Assembly (NCBI GenBank): GCA_918026815.1
Contig: CAKJVC010000156.1
Location: 1-64,000, forward strand
Direction of reading: 5' to 3'
Origin: Chalara sp. BL73
Lineage: Eukaryota; Ascomycota; Leotiomycetes; Helotiales
Length of the DNA: 64,000 bases
Shown one piece after another: positions 36,661 through 49,838 of the stretch. Every line of letters starts with the position of its first letter. Position 1 is the first letter of the stretch. The position numbers and the translations under genes are program-made. Below the pieces are notes generated by a model, which was not told the DNA's origin, ran no database searches, and worked only from the letters and a program-made list of their open reading frames with translations.

Positions 36661-38509
36661 GTTCATGATGTTGTGGAATCTCATAAGAATGTGTTGTAGG
36701 TGCTTTTGAGATTTAATAAGTTAGGTCCCATTAAGGTAGATTTCGGTAATATTCAGAAAGCAGGATTCGGGTTCATCATTGTAAGGACAGAGGCGAATAT
36801 TTGATGTATTTTCTCTCATTCATCAGGCGCAGATATGCTTATGGTCGAGAGGACTCAGCACCCCCTTTTTCTCAAAGTACTCATACAGTATTCTATGTGT
36901 GCTGCTGACCAGAGGGATGAAAATGGGTTTATTGGCACAACTATCAGCTTCTTGACAACTTTCAGAGCCTCAAATGACTTTATATGTTTGTCCTATAGGA
37001 AAGTTTTCTTGCACGGAAACCCGCCATAATAACTTTTTCTAGTCGAAATTAAAGGGTGTCCTAGACAAGGCTGCTAGATTCGGTGCCTCTTTACTCATGA
37101 AGCAACACCGCCAAGTGAAATTTCTCGTATTTATATCCTCAAACCAATAGTCAAGAAAAGTCGGAAATGTATTCCTGTAATTCTTGAAATTTGAAGTAAT
37201 ATCAAATGTTAAACAAGTGCCACGCAACCATACGTATTATTTCTCCTCCGAATTTTGTGTAATTTATGTTGCTCGCCTCAGCATCCAATATAAAGACGGT
37301 TTTTATAGTGCTTGATTAAGAGCTAATAAAAATAGGTATACCTAACTTCAAACGTTCTGACTCATTATTTAAATGATATAATCTGGCCTGGACGGGGCTT
37401 CATTTTATTTGGTGATTTGAAGACAAGTTGGAGGAAGGAGGCCAATTTTTATAAGGAAATGATAGGCCAGAGACATCTAAGGCCACATTCTCGTTCACTA
37501 AAGGAAATTCAACTTCATGAATAGCACTAATCATTCTATTTACTTTGCGTGCGTAATGATTACCAGATTATAGAGGTGGGCGGCTGAATCTGTTAATGCT
37601 GGTGGGTGGACTGTCAGATTTCAATCTCATCCCTGCTTCCATAATGTCCACCCAGTTGCCGAGGAGTCAGGATTTGTGGTTGGAGCAAGGTAATATTAAT
37701 AACCGTTGCTGTTAACGGCAACCTATGGGCCTATACGGACGGTGCTACTGTCCCCTCATCTCGCCGCGTCGCAAACTACGTTTTGACTTTTGAGCAACAA
37801 GGTAGCCATTTAGAATAGCCTTTTAGCTTAAATGAAGCGAGCCACATTAACGATCCTCTAAGTGATCGGCTGTCACGGGTATTGCATCTCTGCTGGCACT
37901 GTTTTAACTTAGCCTAAAGATACAATGAGTCTATCGATCAGATAAACAATAGGCGGAGATTATCTACTGCCAAAGGTAATTGGCGCCGGTTGGGGACCCG
38001 GTTGCTGATGGCTTGATCTGAAGTTGGTGGAAAGGTTTGAATTTCCCCTGCGCATTACCATCTCATGTGCCGCATACGCAATGACTTCTAGTGGACTTAC
38101 CTATGATGCAAACGGTGCCACTGCATACCCCCCCTGTATGAAGGTTGCCTCCAGGTCCTCTTTCAGCGACATGCAGATGAAGGGATGCCCAAAAGGGGGA
38201 AATTGGTACCAATTTTGTTTCATGTAAGCAATCGTTCGCTTGCAATATCCAATGGTACTCTTCAATTTGCCGCGTGCGACATCTGCATGGGCTGAACCAA
38301 CCTGCCGGTAGCATATATCGTATCATTAGCGACAGGGATAATTCATGTCAGGAACTTTGATATTTGCTCCAGGCAGCCCATCCATATTGTCTTTCTATTT
38401 GAGTTTGCTGGACAAAGAATAGGAGCATTCGCCAACAGGAATTTCGGTGTTGACTAAATTAAAGCCAATAGCTGAGATTTGGAGCTGGTCCGCTCCTGAC
38501 TGTTTTACA
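36661..38509. other. AT-rich spacer upstream of the GHKL-DUF3883 gene
   Basis: About 1.8 kb, AT-rich around 36660-37600, with no intact ORF of note. The plus-strand ORF at 38024-38227 has no domain. The promoter of the large gene should be in the last few hundred bases. Confidence 0.45.
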
Positions 38510-41500
38510 ATGATCTCCCGAAAAGAAGCCCGTGAGATAGTACGTAAGATAAGAGAAAACAATGGATGGATCTCTTCTGAGGACTGGGAGGCCTCTCCAC
38601 CTGCAACTTTGAGAGCGGTAAAAAATCTCCGTCGGCAACTTGGTGCTGCCACAAAAACGTAAATCTCAGTCTTCTTAGAGAACAGATCACGAGAGCAAAG
38701 CCTGACTGACTTATTCCTGCAGGCTTGCGACCAATCTGTATTCTAAAGATACACGATTCGTCTATGAGTTGATACAAAATGCTGAAGACAATAAGTATAA
38801 GCAAGCTCAGGCGGCAAATGAAAGCCTCTATCTCAGCTTCAGCATCTACCCAGACAGAATTGTGATCGACTCCAACGAAGATGGATTCCTTGAGGAGGAC
38901 GTCAGGTCGATTTGCAGTGTGGCAGAGAGCACAAAAACTGCCCAGGGATATATTGGCGAGAAGGGTATTGGATTTAAATCTGTTTTCAAAGTCAGCAAGA
39001 AGGTACACATTCAATCCGGACCTTTCTCATTCTCCTTTGAACATACAATGGGTTCCCCAGATGATGGGCTTGAAAAGCATACTTCACTTAGTGAGGATGA
39101 TGATGGGCTTGGGATGGTAACTCCAATCGATGAGGAGTATGATGACCTTCCCAAAGGCGTGCGTACGAGAATCACCTTAACGCTCATCGACCCGTTGACT
39201 TTTGAACAACGAATCCAAGATCTACTTAATCTTCCTTCCACTTTGTTGCTCTTCCTAGTCAAGCTTGATGTTCTGGAAATTAACATATATCCGGAGCATG
39301 GACATGCAACCCAGATAAAATATGCCCATTTAAGCAATGAAGCCGACAAAAATCTGGAATCTATCGTCAAGACCACTACATTTAAAGGAGAGTCCGAAAA
39401 AACGTCCCTAAATTTCTTCGTGGTAAGGAGAAACGTCGATAATCTGCCTCACGATGAGACTCGCAAGAAAACCAATCAAGCGACTGTTGTCCTAGCGTTT
39501 CCCGTGGACAAGATGTACATTCCCATTATCAAGCAGCAACATGTATTTGCCTTTTTGCCACTGCGTCTTGCTGGCTTCACGGTATGTTTGAAATTATTTT
39601 AGTTTAGGTGCATTGTCTTTTGATGGGGTCAAAAAGAATTGAGCTTTGTGAATTTCTTTCTAGATTCTTTATTTGATAATCGATACTAATGAAAAAAAAA
39701 CCCGAAATAGTTTGTAATCCAATCAGACTTTATAACACAGGCGAACCGAGAGGACGTCTCCCACTCTCTGAGAAATGAATCTCTACTTTTCCATGTAGCT
39801 GAAACATTTCGAGATGCCGTACTTAAATTTTGCGATCATTCTTCTCTCCAATACCAATGGATGCGCTACCTGCCCAGCGACTCGATCTCTGACGAGTTTT
39901 GGAAAACCCTCCGACCCAAAATTATTTCTCTATTGAGCGACATACCTTGTTTGCGACCATGGGGTGAAAATTCTCTCTGCGTTCCTAGTCAGCTTCACCG
40001 GGTCCCACTTAACTTTAAAGACATGGACGGCGAGCCTCTGTTTAAAGATTCTGACAAGCAAGAATATTTATCCAGGTTTTATCACTTCAGCGACATTGAA
40101 GCTCTTAAGGCACTTGGAGCAAAAGGGCCGCGTTACTCATTTCTAGTTGAGAGGGTTCAATCAGATCTTCGAAGAGCAGACTCAAAGATGATGGCCACCA
40201 CCACAGACGGAGATTGGCACACACGGGCTGCAACCTTCCTTTTAGCGGCAATGAAAAAAGCTACCAAACAAGATGTTGAGACTTTAAAAAGTCTGGAATT
40301 AATTCCCTTACAAGAAAACAAATGGGTCTCTGGAGCAACTTCGGTGGTATTCTTTCCTAATACTGGGAATGTTCCAATCCCCCCAGGTCTAGGAATTAAT
40401 CTTGTTCAACCATCTGCCGTTCTGAGTACTGCTAGAAGGAACTTTTTTCTGGAATTAGGAGTCACAACTGCCGATCCCAGTGACATAATATCCCGGATTA
40501 TGCTGAAATACGTTAGGCCTTTCACCAGTGTTTTTAGTCCTCCCAGGCCATCACTAAAAAACAATATACGCCACCTCCATTATCTTTACCTCAACCTTTC
40601 CGAAGATCATCCAGTCACGAAGGAGCTAATATTTCTCAGGGACCAAGAAGGACGTCCAGTGAGTTGCAATGGTACTGATAACATGGAGTACATCTACTTT
40701 CAGCAAGAGGAAGAGCAGTACGGAGCCTATCAACTTTTTGCGCCCTCTCTCACAGAGAATACCAAAGCTCCAGGTCTTAAAGTTCACTTTCTCAATGCGG
40801 CATACCTTAAGGGAGTTCCTGTCGAGGTGAATCATCATGGAAAGTCATGGGAGCAGTGGTTAACCGATTTTGCTGGAGTTAAAGCCTACCCACAACTCCT
40901 CATTCCTAACTCCCGGGAACTCTCTGTTGAGTTTAAATACATAATAAAGTACCAATCTGCAAAGCTAGTTGGATTATTGGAACGTTACTGGTCTTTCTAC
41001 GAGCCGCAGATGAATGCCACGGTAGTAGACAAGCTAAGGAACTGCGAGGTACCTTTGGTTACAGAGTTTTATGATACGCTCGAGAGCACCTATTTACCTC
41101 TTCCAAGACTGAAATCGATCGCCGAGAGCCAAGATATAGAGTTTCCCTACTTCCTGGTGATGCCTGGGGAACTGACTGATGAAGATGAGAATAAATGGCA
41201 GTTTTTGAAACGATTTGGGGTCAAACCTTTCAGCGAGAGCGACGAACTTCATTTCTACCTCGAAGTACTGAATATAATTGCAGCCGGAAACAAATATAAA
41301 AACACTCCTATTTCATTGGAGGCTCTATTTGCAATCTACGATAATATTGCACAGAAATGCTCAAGCTCAGATGATGCATCTTATATTCGGCAAGTTCTTG
41401 TCCACTTCATACTGAGCACCTCTGACCTCACCTTAGCGAGTACTTCAAGGAACATGAAGTAATATATATCCCGGAGACTGCAGGCCAAGAAGCACAATGG

Positions 41501-43937
41501 GTTGACTCTGAGTCTTGTGTCTGGGCAGCGCCTGAGTGGCTGGAATCCAGAGACCGCATAAAAGGAGTTTTAAATTTTGTACACTGCGAACACCTATTTT
41601 GTCTCATCTTGAAATTGGGTGATGCCAACTGGAAGCATTACCTAGAGGATCTAAAACTATTGAAAATAACGACTCGCCGTGATACGGAAAGAGTTCAAGA
41701 AATCTATCAACGCCTCTGGCGGGAATTTGAGCACGATTCAAGTTTAAAGGAAATACGGTAAGATTCTCTAATTTGGTTTCTGTATTGGAGTATTGTGATT
41801 GATTCTTGCCTCAGAAATTTACTAGCAGAATCGGAGCTAGTCTACTTACCCTCGCAGAACACCTGGCATCCTCTTTCGTCTTGTGTTTGGGCTGAGGATG
41901 AGATCCGGATTCCAATGAAGGTGTCTATAAAGTCACCTTACATAAATTTAGAAGACTTCTTCTGCAGAGTGTTAGGCGTACCAAAGCCAAGCCTTGAGAT
42001 GCATGTTCAAGCCCTGAAACACCTGGCACGGACCAAACCTGTACCTTCGGCATCAGACATCAAACAAAGCATAATGCTCATAAGCTCTATGGACCCTAAT
42101 GAAAATGATGTTAAGGACCTTTTGAGGTCCAGAATTTTCTCAGTAAGAACGACTAATGGACAAGTCTTTTTTGCAGACACGACTGGGGACTTTGCCGTTA
42201 TTGACCGTTCAGAGTATGGCATTGCATTTGCTGGCAAAATCAACCTTCTGGACTATTCAATGGCAGAAGTACGTGCCTGTAGTTCATTCTTACTTGCCCT
42301 AGGCTTAAAGAGACGAAACCTTTCTGTTTTGGTTGAGGAAACGACAAGAGTACAAGGTGGTGTCATAAGCAAGGATTTGACCCGGAATTTTCGATTGAAG
42401 GCATCTGCACTCTTCAGGTAAGTCTTTAAGTCTTCTCAATAGGGCAATGGGGAAGCACTTTATTCTTTGCTTACTTTATCCCCATTAGGTGCTTTGTTCA
42501 TTATCATAGCCAAAAAAGTCGAGACAGAGACGATTCTCTATATAGCAAACTTCTTGGTGCCTCTATCTATGTTAGTGATGGGATATATAAATCAATGAGC
42601 GTTGTTCAGTACAGTATAGAAACTACTGTTGAAAATAAGCGTGCAAACTTTCATCTTGACGAGAAAGACAATAAACTGCGGCTTTACGTTCCCAAAGATG
42701 AGACTGCTCGGGAAGAATGTTTTTTCAGACAACTCCCAAGGCGACTGATGACATACTTTGCAATCTCTGATCCAAGTGCGGAAGCATTATTCAGTGGAAT
42801 TATCGGCTGCAGGAGTTTGATTTCAGTTGATAATATCCTCAAGGACGCTGGCGTTGCTGAGGTAGATGGAATAGAACTACCCTCGGAATACGATCAGATA
42901 TATGCCCAGCTTGGTGATGGGCACGCCTCAACCGATGAGAGTTCAGTGGAAAGTATTGAGGATGAAGCATCTCGAACTTTGCCTTCAACGGCAGTTTCTG
43001 CCTCAGGGGCGACTCCTAGAGCTCGTTACAGGCCAGATCATACGACGAATATCTCTAGAAGCCGTGCTAGCTCTGGTATTCATGGTTTGGCGGCCCTTAG
43101 CATGTCTTCTCCATCGAGTCTATCGGAGTTTCGCGAGTCATCAACGGACGACGATGCCCCGGACGGAAGCTATGCTTCTCTTTTGCAACGGGTGATTGAC
43201 AGTGCAGGAAGAATTACAATTCCCAGAAGGGGTAGTCATTCAGTTGATAGAGATGCAGGAGCAGATGAGTTTGAGTCAGCCTTCATCGACCGTTATTTAG
43301 AGCGAAACCGTATTGGCGCTGCTGGAGAACTACTTGTGAGTAAATCATTGAATTATAGGACTATGTAATGACATTGACTCACCAATGTGTAGATTTTTGA
43401 ACTTCTTCTCCGCTTGAGCCTCCCTGGGTTCTCTGAGAACAGTTGGGAAAGTACGATCAGAACCGAAGTCTGTGTTCACAATCGCTATCGAAATTTGGAA
43501 CATTTGACTCGTCGTGAGACAGCTGACATTACGTACAATGATGAGGATGGTGTCTTAACCAAGCATTTGATAGAAAAAAGATATCTTGACCGCGAGGCAT
43601 GGGAGAATGCGCATCCAAAATACTACCTTGAAGTCAAGACAACCACGAGAGATTGCAGCGAGCAATTCTATATGAGCGGGTCGCAGTATAATCGGGTATG
43701 TCGGCTACTAGCATCTTCACAACATTTTCGCTAATTTAATGATGGTAGATGAGAAGTATGAAGCTGGAGCCGCAAATTGCAGCCCCAGAAGTATATGTTA
43801 TTCTGCGTGTTTTCAATCTCGAGGGGAGGATTGGTCTCCGAGTTTACGTAGATCCAGAGTCTTCCCGGCTGAATGGAGATTTGGAATTTATTACCGACAC
43901 TTGGGCAGTGAAGCCGGCTGGCCGTATTCTGAATTAG
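38510..43937 (+). CDS. Large GHKL (sacsin/NO VEIN-type) ATPase with C-terminal DUF3883 nuclease-like domain
   Basis: Eight exons splice to 1649 residues: 38510-38658, 38723-39581, 39711-41389, 41437-41757, 41815-42417, 42489-43335, 43393-43695 and 43749-43937. The N-terminus is an Hsp90-like GHKL ATPase of the sacsin/NO VEIN class. The N-box E-L-I-Q-N-A-E-D-N is at 65-73, N-E-D-G-F at about 101-105 and the G-Y-I-G-E-K-G-I-G-F-K lid motif at about 125-135. A long helical middle and a Ser-rich linker (about 1390-1450) follow. The C-terminus matches DUF3883 (NO VEIN C-terminal domain), which has a PD-(D/E)xK-like core: Glu1484 in A-G-E-L-L, Asp1531 and Glu1566-x-Lys1568 in L-E-V-K. The intron at 41390-41436 uses a GC donor. 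Family members occur in plants, fungi and prokaryotic conflict systems. Its function here is unknown. An ATP-gated nucleic-acid or conflict role is inference. Confidence 0.9.
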
Positions 43938-44214
43938 ACACTGAATTGTATTTTTAGCAATACTAATTTCAGCATAAGCTATATGTGAAGTTTCTGTGCT
44001 TCAATGTGCGTAGCCTAGTGTTCCATTCAAATACCCTATGATGATAAGGTTAAAATGAGAACTTTGCGGATGCATGTTTCAAACATTCTGATAGTTAGGG
44101 AAACAATGATGGGTGTTCAACAGTTGTGAATAAACATGAGTTTAAGGCTTGAGCTGGCCTAAATAAGTATCGAGACCTTTAGATTCCACCTTGATTCCAA
44201 AAACGCTATGCCAA

Positions 44215-44756
44215 TTACGCAGGGCTTGGATACCAAACAGCTGGTTCTAGGTCCTCCCAATCTGAAGGGAAGTTATACGACTCAAAGTAAGTCCCTATAG
44301 CTCCTTCGGTATCGAAGAACATCAACTCGCAAGTTCCTTTCTTCCCATGCCAAATGCCAGACTGAGCCGACCCAAAGCCACTTCTTTCAAACTCCGCTCT
44401 TCGCTCGGCAGGTGCAATATGATTACAGCAAAAAGAAATTCGATGATAGCTTCGCCGTGTTTCTGAAGGAACTCAGTCATAATCGAATGCCCTGATACAG
44501 GTTGCATTATCTCGAATACGATAGAGCCTTGGGTAGCAAAGCAGACCTTGAATTCAAATGCCGTCGGCTTCCTCGGAATGTCTAATTGGTAACAGTCTCA
44601 GAATTTGAACGTATGGACCGGAAAAAGGCTTGTCTCTAGGCTTAAAAGGCCGTTCGTTGTTTTCTTGTAGTCGGGTGATGCGATACATATTTCAACTACA
44701 CTTCCTAAGAATGGAGATGCCTGTTTAATCTCGTCCTGGGCGGTGACGGGATCCAT
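44215..44756 (-). pseudogene. VOC/glyoxalase-fold protein, broken
   Basis: VOC proteins are metal-dependent enzymes such as lactoylglutathione lyases and dioxygenases. From ATG 44756 the frame encodes a G-S-V-V-E-I-C-I-A-S-P-D-Y start, a TGA stop at 44598-44600 (CGA would fit), then F-E-F-K-V-C-F-A and F-E-I-M-Q-P-V-S-G, which are typical of this fold. A one-base shift near 44421-44430 moves the rest into the next frame (A-P-A-E-R-R-A-E-F-E, G-I-W-H-G-K-K-G-T-C-E, F-F-D-T-E), which runs to TAA 44215. Total length would be about 180 residues, normal for the family. Two independent lesions make a sequencing error unlikely. It lies 280 bp downstream of, and convergent with, the GHKL-DUF3883 gene. 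Confidence 0.8.
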
Positions 44757-47197
44757 GGCGCTTTGTTCGTGGATAGAGACAAGATGAAGATCCCATGTTT
44801 GATCAGTTCGTCGAAACGCTGAATGAAAGGGCTAGAGGCTCAGCGTGACCGTACCTTCCTTCGGTGTAGGTAAAATTAACTGGTGGTTGGCTAACCGTGT
44901 ATAAAATGTAAAATTAACGAGAAACCAGATGCTATCTAGCAGTTATGATTTCCGGAACATCTGGTAGTTTCTAAGTTGAAGGAGGTATTAACCAAATTTG
45001 TGCATCATGGCTCGCCGTGTCTTATGTCACGTAGATTCTTCTATTTTCACCTATCCTTAAACTTCTTGACATACTGAATCTGCCGAGGCATGCAGCTTTT
45101 CTCCTGGCAGAGACTAATGCAGTCTCGGGAACCGCCTTTTATCTCCTCTCCTGTGCATAGCTCCGGACATACGTTCTTTCCCAAACGGGCGAACAGGCGA
45201 ATTCTCAGGCCCTTCCCATCGGCTCCGATTCTAAAGACCGAGTTCTCCAATGCTATCTGGGATTATTTTATATTGATGTGACTCCAGAGGTATATGAAAA
45301 AGTTTTCCTCAATCACCTTCCAACCTCTCGCGCGCCTATTCCTCGAAAGTGTTTTTATCTTCTTCAAACTCAGTATGGAACCAATCCTCAGCAACTATGA
45401 ACGTCATAAATTTGAATTCAGATGCCTAATTCCGCCTCCTTCAGGATAGTGTCTTGGAATTATTTGAGCTGTTCGTGTCCGGTACCAAGCGTACCGAAGT
45501 GCTTTTGAAGTGCTTCACTACCAATCACAGAAATTACCGAACACGGTCCATTATGGGTAATGACGGGGCTGTTATTCCTTGCACGAACCTGAATAGGTCG
45601 ATGCACTCCCAGTATTCTAAATTCGCAATGCCTCGCGAAGAGCGCAACGATAGGAGTTGTGGCCAATATTTCGGCTGCCACAAGTGTAATACTTTCGTTC
45701 TACTCAAAAGATAAGTTGGTGCCACCTGTAAAAGACTTTATTGTAAACCATGAAACTGTAGTATTTAAATCAGGTCCAGTCTTACGGGCATCACGACAAG
45801 CTTAACTGGGAAGGGGAATGTGTTTTCATGTTTAGGGAATTTTATGGATCCTGTGATGGTGTAGACCGTAAGCCCAATCATGACCAGCCGGCACAAGTAA
45901 GTAGATGTCTTAAAAATGCGGTGAAGATTAATTTAGACAACCGCCAACCGCCTAGAGTAGATTGACACGGTGGCTATATACATAAACCTTCAAAGCACTT
46001 AACTATGCTAACAGCCATACCTAGCCTATCCAACCACCTTTTTGATTTAATTTGGACGACTTATTACTTGTTAAGCATACTTATTATTTTGTTGTAAAAT
46101 TTACCACTGTTCCGAAATATTTTTATAACAGCCGCTTTTATATAACCGACAAAAGAAAACTTTAAGAAATCCCGAGCTAGCGGCTCTAACTCTTTGAATA
46201 CGGCTGTTGAATGCGCAATGGTATTCTCACATCAATTTGTGTCCATATCCTTCACCTTTTGCTGAGTAACATGCCCATAAATTCTACTATACCAATCTCA
46301 AAGACAATTGCCACTGCTCTCTGGGCATATCTTTATTAAATCTGATAATCTTCTAACAAGAGCCTCAGCACGGAGCCAAGATTAGTCAATATCCGTCCTA
46401 TCTTAGCCACTCAGTTTACATCGTGGCTTTGCATAGTTTGAGTTTGCGATTGCCCAGGGATACCAGCGAAGCTCCCTGATTCGCCTCCATGAGATCCTTG
46501 CTGGGATATGTTAGGCAATAAATATGGGGGATAAATAGTGGATTTAAGGAATGAACTTGATGGTCTTGACGGTTTCCTTGCCAATACAGACGCCATGACT
46601 TAGTTGCGTGGTTGTTCTCGACTCTAACAAGGGTAATTCAAATGGACAACACAACAGGATTTGAGTAAAAAGTATTACCCTGAATGCCACTTAATTGCGA
46701 TACCAATTGGACGCCGCTTCTGATGCAGGTCTGAAATGGCACCACGAAATCAATGTTATTGGTATTCAAGCGCTCGTCTAGCGGCATTTTCCCTGCATGT
46801 GCCCCTCTTACGCCATAACAACAAGGAAACAAACAAGTGGTGGTGGTGGTATCAACAAGGCTGAATTATCTTTAGGTCTTGCCTGCCTGATTGAAATATT
46901 CATTATGGCCACTAGATTAAGAGGAGAACAGCAAATACAAAACAGATCTTTGTATTCGCTGCCAATCACTGAACACAAAGGCTCCACCAGCAGCACCGCG
47001 TTTTGGGGGCGGTTATCCAATAATACCCTGGAAGCGTTTTGCTGTTTACAAGACTTTAATAGTATATATTCTACTGCTAGCCTTTAGATTTGAGACAATT
47101 TCTAGAGTCATCTAGACCATTCATTCATTCATATTATTTAGCCTTCCAAGTTTCTACAAAGCCAACAATATCGCATCTCAACAGCCTATTATCAGTG
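44757..47197. other. Gene-poor region with one coding-like broken frame
   Basis: A plus-strand frame at 45035-45400 reads for about 120 codons with normal amino acid use and a single TAG at 45158-45160. It may be a decayed gene of unknown family. On the minus strand, ORFs at 45250-45047 and 45681-45460 are open but unrecognised. From about 45720 to 46400 the DNA is AT-rich with no ORFs. The short frame at 46596-46411 (minus) is Ser/Pro-rich. No repeat ends were identified. Confidence 0.35.
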
Positions 47198-47993
47198 ATG
47201 GCTTTCAATACGATAAGGAGGTTACCTCCTGGAATTGTTCGGTATCCTGTCAACCATGCTTTGTGGAGCGCGTCCAGAAGCTGGAAACCTCTTGGAGTAG
47301 AAACATTCTCTATGGGACAACCTCGAGGTTTCAGCCAGAGCATGGCCAGTCGCATTAACGAGAAGCAAAAGGTGTGACACCAAATTTCAGGTTTGATTCC
47401 AGGAGGTGCTGATACTTGGCAAGCAGTTTCCTTTTCCAGACAACTCTCACGAGCGTGAAGGACCCTTTACTTTGTCAACAAAATATTGTGGTCCCGCCAA
47501 AAATCTAGGCTACTCTCCAGGCTCTATGGCTAGCCTCCAAAAGCCGGAGCCCGAAACCAAATACATATCCCGCCCTCTATATCCCTACATCTATTCTCCC
47601 TTAACATCCAATTGGCATCTCTTCAAGCCAGGAGATGAAAAAAGCTTCGTTAAGGGGGGGCCACTAAGACTGGTCTGCCGGAACATCTATCCGAAGGGCC
47701 TAGATCTGGAAAGTCACGGTTTTTCGGCGATAGACCGCCTGAAAGAAATCTTTGGGGATTCTCCGACATCAATGATTATTATTCTCCAAGCGGTGCGTCA
47801 CCAGTCATTAGAGGCTATCTGTAAAACCCTTTGGACCAGGGAAAATTTCGTGTTATCAAATGTGAAAGCTCCCCAGTCCTACTTCACCCTTATGATGGTC
47901 TCGAGAGATATTCCGACCGACAGCTGGTTTCGTATCATTTCATGTCTGGAGAGGGATGCTCTTGTTATTGACATCCCGATCTCTTCTCGTTGA
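47198..47993 (+). CDS. Fungal protein of unknown function, possible mitochondrial presequence
   Basis: ATG 47198 opens an Arg-rich, hydroxylated, acid-poor N-terminus (M-A-F-N-T-I-R-R-L-P-P-G) that looks like a mitochondrial targeting peptide. The frame meets TGA right after a Lys codon at about 47371. The next frame is open from 47403 (or 47406) to the stop at 47993. An intron of only 31-34 bp (GTGTGA...AG) would join them in phase as K-(E)-V-L-I-L-G-K. That is short even for fungi, so a small frameshift is the alternative. The product would be about 253 residues, with Pro/Tyr-rich segments and no catalytic motif that I recognise. Confidence 0.5.
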
Positions 47994-49838
47994 GAACCGG
48001 ATATACTCCTCCCCTCATGCTTCGAAATCACAAAGATCACAGATTTTCCAAGCAGTTCCCCAGTTATTGATGTTTTTTGGCTTCGGAATAGGGGGAGGAT
48101 CGTTGGAGGCGTGCCGTCAGGAGCGCTAGTGAATTAAATGGAAGGATTCTGCATGGAAGGTCGACGTAGTGTGCATGTGAGTCTGTGGCACGCTGGCGAG
48201 CCATAGACAACAATCTTGATTGCTTTTGGAGGTTGCTGTAGGGATTTTGATATGGAATTACATATTTTCATTACATGGAGCGTTGCAGAGGCGGGCACCT
48301 GTGCAGCCTAACGCTTAAGGATCGTGTGAGATATAAAGTCGCTAGTCGGCCGTCGAGAGGAAACTGTTTCGTTAGTATCTATTCGATTTGCTTCCTTTTC
48401 ACCTTGGAGGATCGGTGGGCGCATGTGATAATGTTAACAACACCTAGTCGAAATAAAGCTGCCACATAGTTCACTCGGGGAGAGGTAGGTGGGCCATTAT
48501 TTGACCATCCGAAGGAGCCGAATTCCGCCGCCCTTCATCACTGTAGAGCTTTTAATAGTATTGGTGCATTTAATCGAGAAGAGATTTCAAGTCTTCAATC
48601 GTTTATGCCCGCATATCTTTTGCCATGATTGGCTTGGCTAAGTGATAGATCTGGTTCAGCTTAGTAAGAAGCTGGTTGAAGCTCGGATTCTTTGTGGTTT
48701 TCTTTCTGTAAGTTTAATTGCTCTGGGTAAAATCTTCAAGGCTAATCTCGCAGTTTTCAACGCTGCATTTGCTATTAGCCGTATTGCATTCTCGTATAAG
48801 TTAAACGCTGAAGACTTACCTAAAGTTAACTTACTTTATTAACTATATGTTCTGTGTGTCAGACAGTAGCTAGAAAATAAGCCAATAAAATAACTTTTAT
48901 TGAAGCTTAATATAAAGTAAACCTGTGGCCTTATTGTTTGTAGCAGTTCATGGATATTTCATATCTTTCAACAGCTCCTAGAACAATTTTAAGTCTTGAA
49001 GAGTTTATTCTTAAAATAAATTAGGTTTTGGAACCACCCGAAATCCTAAAGGCAGGCTTTCAAATCACGTGAAACTGTGGGACCAAACGAATCTCAAGAG
49101 GGAGATGTGGAATATGCGAGAGAGGAAGAGCAAAGGAACCTCAATTGACTTAAAAAAAACTCCCCTCAACAAGCTAATAAAATAACAGATGCAGCATATT
49201 TTATAATCTAGATAAAATCCTTAGGCAATAAAAGACAATAGAGAATATAGTTACACTAAGCAATGAGTTGTTTGAGTACTGCAAAATAGGAAGAGGTCAG
49301 GGCTACCCTTTTCTGAGAATCTCGGCTACTAAGGTATCGTTCCACTTATCTAGATGTACTCAGCATAGAAAAATAACCAATATATCTAACTATCGTCCGC
49401 ATAGCTCTGATAGGCGCCAGGTTCAGCCAGCGTTGAATTGAATTCAGGTCACGTTACTGTGTTTATCTTCCTTTTGCTCTAATTTTTGCTAATATTCTTT
49501 GTTAAAACGCTTTATATCAAGTTAAATTTAACCATTGTGTGCTACTTTGGCTGTAACAGCTTACTTGAAAAAGATTTAGGGCTGCTACAAGATCGTGTAA
49601 AATTTAACACTAGTGTTTCTTGTTCAGTAACAAGGTGGCATATAGCCGCAGAAAGACGAGGCTATTTGTGTTGCGCGATTTATCGAGGCTAGAAGAATAC
49701 GCTGAAGCTCCCATATTAGGTGATAGATAAAAAGTTAAGGAAATCCGGTATAGCGGTCCGAAATTACTTCCTAAAGCAGCGACAGGGTAAGTACTAAGGA
49801 TCTAACCTAAACTCTTAATACTGCTACCAAGAATCCGC
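47994..49838. other. Intergenic, increasingly AT-rich, probable repeat debris
   Basis: After about 48500 all frames contain frequent TAA/TAG and the DNA is AT-rich, as in RIP-affected repeats. The ORFs at 48275-48469, 48642-48842 and 49486-49692 are short and low in information. No transposase, reverse transcriptase or terminal repeat was identified. Confidence 0.45.

Noticed and set aside
45460..45725. Minus-strand frame faintly like an FAD-monooxygenase N-terminus
   Set aside because: The dinucleotide-binding glycine motif is absent, so the resemblance is too weak.
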